From contig OZ059900.1 of NCBI GenBank assembly GCA_964057225.1, forward strand, positions 21,901,638 to 21,965,637: a stretch of 64,000 nucleotides of DNA, read 5' to 3'. The DNA comes from Auanema rhodensis (lineage: Eukaryota > Nematoda > Chromadorea > Rhabditida > Rhabditidae). Made by a program: the position numbers and the translations under genes. The notes under the pieces were generated by a model. It was not told the DNA's origin and did no database searches. It was given only the letters and a program-made list of their open reading frames with translations. This document shows, piece by piece, positions 62,763 through 64,000 of the stretch (within the stretch, counting starts at the first letter, position 1; the number at the start of each line of letters is the position of its first letter).

Positions 62763-64000
62763 TCGATTTAATCAATATTAGCCATAAGGGGCGTGCCCTC
62801 AGAATATGCTAATTTCCTTAATTTTCTAACCTCTGTTTTTTTGTCGTGAAAGTGGAACTAAACGTTGTACGAACAATTTTGAGCTAGGTTTCATTGACAT
62901 TGCATGAGTTTGAACACATGAAATCGTAAGTCAAAACCTTGTTTACAGCGAAATTTCCAAAAACTGGTTTTCCAGCATAATAAAATATTTCTCATGGGAA
63001 ATACTGTGTTTTTGTTTTTTTCTAGTGTTCAGCATGTAAAATGCTTCATTTTAGTATGTAACACGCTGAAATTCGTTGCATTTGACGAATCATATGAACA
63101 AAAATCGATTTAATCAATATTAGCCATAAGGGGCGTGCCCTCAGAATATGCTAATTTCCTTAATTTTCTAACCCCTGTTTTTTTGTCGTGAAAGTGGAAC
63201 TAGACGTTGTACGAACAATTTTGAGCTAGGTTTCATTGACATTGCATGAGTTTGAACACATGAAATCGTAAGTCAAAACCTTGTTTACAGCGAAATTTCC
63301 AAAAACTGGTTTTCCAGCATAATAAAATATTTCTCATGGGAAATACTGTGTTTTTGTATTTTACTAGTGTTCAGCATGTAAAATGCTTCATTTTAGTATG
63401 TAACACGCTGAAATTCGTTGCATTTGACGACTCATATGAACAAAAATCGATTTAATCAATATTAGCCATAAGGGGCGTGCCCTCAGAATATGCTAATTTC
63501 CTTAATTTTCTAACCTCTGTTTTTTTGTCGTGAAAGTGGAACTAAACGTTGTACGAACAATTTTGAGCTAGGTTTCATTGACATTGCATGAGTTTGAACA
63601 CATGAAATCGTAAGTCAAAACCTTGTTTACAGCGAAATTTCCAAAAACTGGTTTTCCAGCATAATAAAATATTTCTCATGGGAAATACTGTGTTTTTGTT
63701 TTTTTCTAGTGTTCAGCATGTAAAATGCTTTATTTTAGTATGTAACACGCTGAAATTCGTTGCATTTGACGAATCATATGAACAAAAATCGATTTAATCA
63801 ATATTAGCCATAAGGGGCGTGCCCTCAGAATATGCTAATTTCCTTAATTTTCTAACCCCTGTTTTTTTGTCGTGAAAGTGGAACTAGACGTTGTACGAAC
63901 AATTTTGAGCTAGGTTTCATTGACATTGCATGAGTTTGAACACATGAAATCGTAAGTCAAAACCTTGTTTACAGCGAAATTTCCAAAAACTGGTTTTCCA
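62763..64000 (+). repeat. 684-bp higher-order repeat (2 x 342), about 1.8 copies
   Basis: 62763-63446 pairs a CCTCTG, GTTTTTTTCT, GAATCA monomer with a TTTTACTAG monomer. 63447 begins the same pair, with GCTTTATTT. The final monomer (63789-64000) is cut by the window edge at position 212, before its TTTTACTAG site, so the second copy cannot be confirmed. Confidence 0.75.

Larger units (their letters stand above)
1..64000. repeat. Satellite DNA array, 342-bp monomer
   Basis: The motif TCGATTTAAT recurs in the same orientation at 7, 349, 742, 1084 and so on to 63789, almost always 342 bp apart. All intervals are 342 bp except two of 341, 34 of 149, one of 486, five of 487, and one of 393 across the N gap. 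Landmarks inside the monomer, numbered from that T, are a GC-rich GGGCGTGCCC at 27-36, a T7 run at 74-80, a dyad at 275-291, and CATATG at 329-334. GC is about 34% by hand count. Most monomers differ from the consensus at only a few positions. This identifies a homogenised eukaryotic satellite, probably heterochromatic. Family and species are not recognised, and a centromeric role is not shown. Confidence 0.98.

Overview
This 64 kb window is one uninterrupted satellite DNA array. There is no convincing gene, RNA gene, transposon or CRISPR. Every base other than a 200-N assembly gap (497-696) can be placed on a single 342-bp monomer of about 34% GC (my hand count). I number the monomer from the T of its TCGATTTAAT motif. 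On that numbering the window holds 162 complete full-length monomers (159 of 342 bp plus two of 341 bp after the gap, and one before it), 34 copies of a 149-bp deletion derivative, 6 copies of a 486-487-bp composite with an internal inversion, one monomer cut by the gap, and a 212-bp partial monomer at the right edge. The counts close arithmetically on the anchor positions from 742 to 63789. Such an array points to eukaryotic constitutive heterochromatin, either (peri)centromeric or a large interstitial block. I do not recognise the family and cannot name the species. A unit of 342 bp is 2 x 171 bp, about two nucleosomes.

Layout. (1) 1-4752: mixed full and short monomers, the N gap, and the first inverted composite (3280-3523). 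(2) 4753-9838: a 2543-bp tandem duplication. (3) 8129-18284: a 5078-bp tandem duplication, each copy carrying two inverted composites arranged as 829-bp repeats. A sixth inversion lies at 18816-19059. (4) 19456-50301: the zone rich in 149-bp units, built from 491-bp (342+149) and 833-bp (342+149+342) composite repeats. It contains a 7243-bp tandem duplication (26268-33510 and 33511-40753), a 5.8-kb block repeated 18,992 bp apart (20438-26267 and 39430-45259), and a 2008-bp tandem duplication (43252-45259 and 45260-47267). (5) 50302-64000: almost only 342-bp monomers in 2052-, 1026- and 684-bp higher-order units, with a single short unit at 57142 and no inversions.

How it works together: nothing here acts as a gene set. 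The sequence records an array that grows by repeated unequal exchange or re-replication. Three rare founding events (a microhomology deletion, a complex inversion and scattered point variants) were copied outward together with their neighbours. The inverted composites are the most unusual element. Each creates a 124-bp near-perfect inverted repeat around a 120-bp spacer, and an 11-bp out-of-place fragment sits at the distal junction. All six have identical breakpoints.
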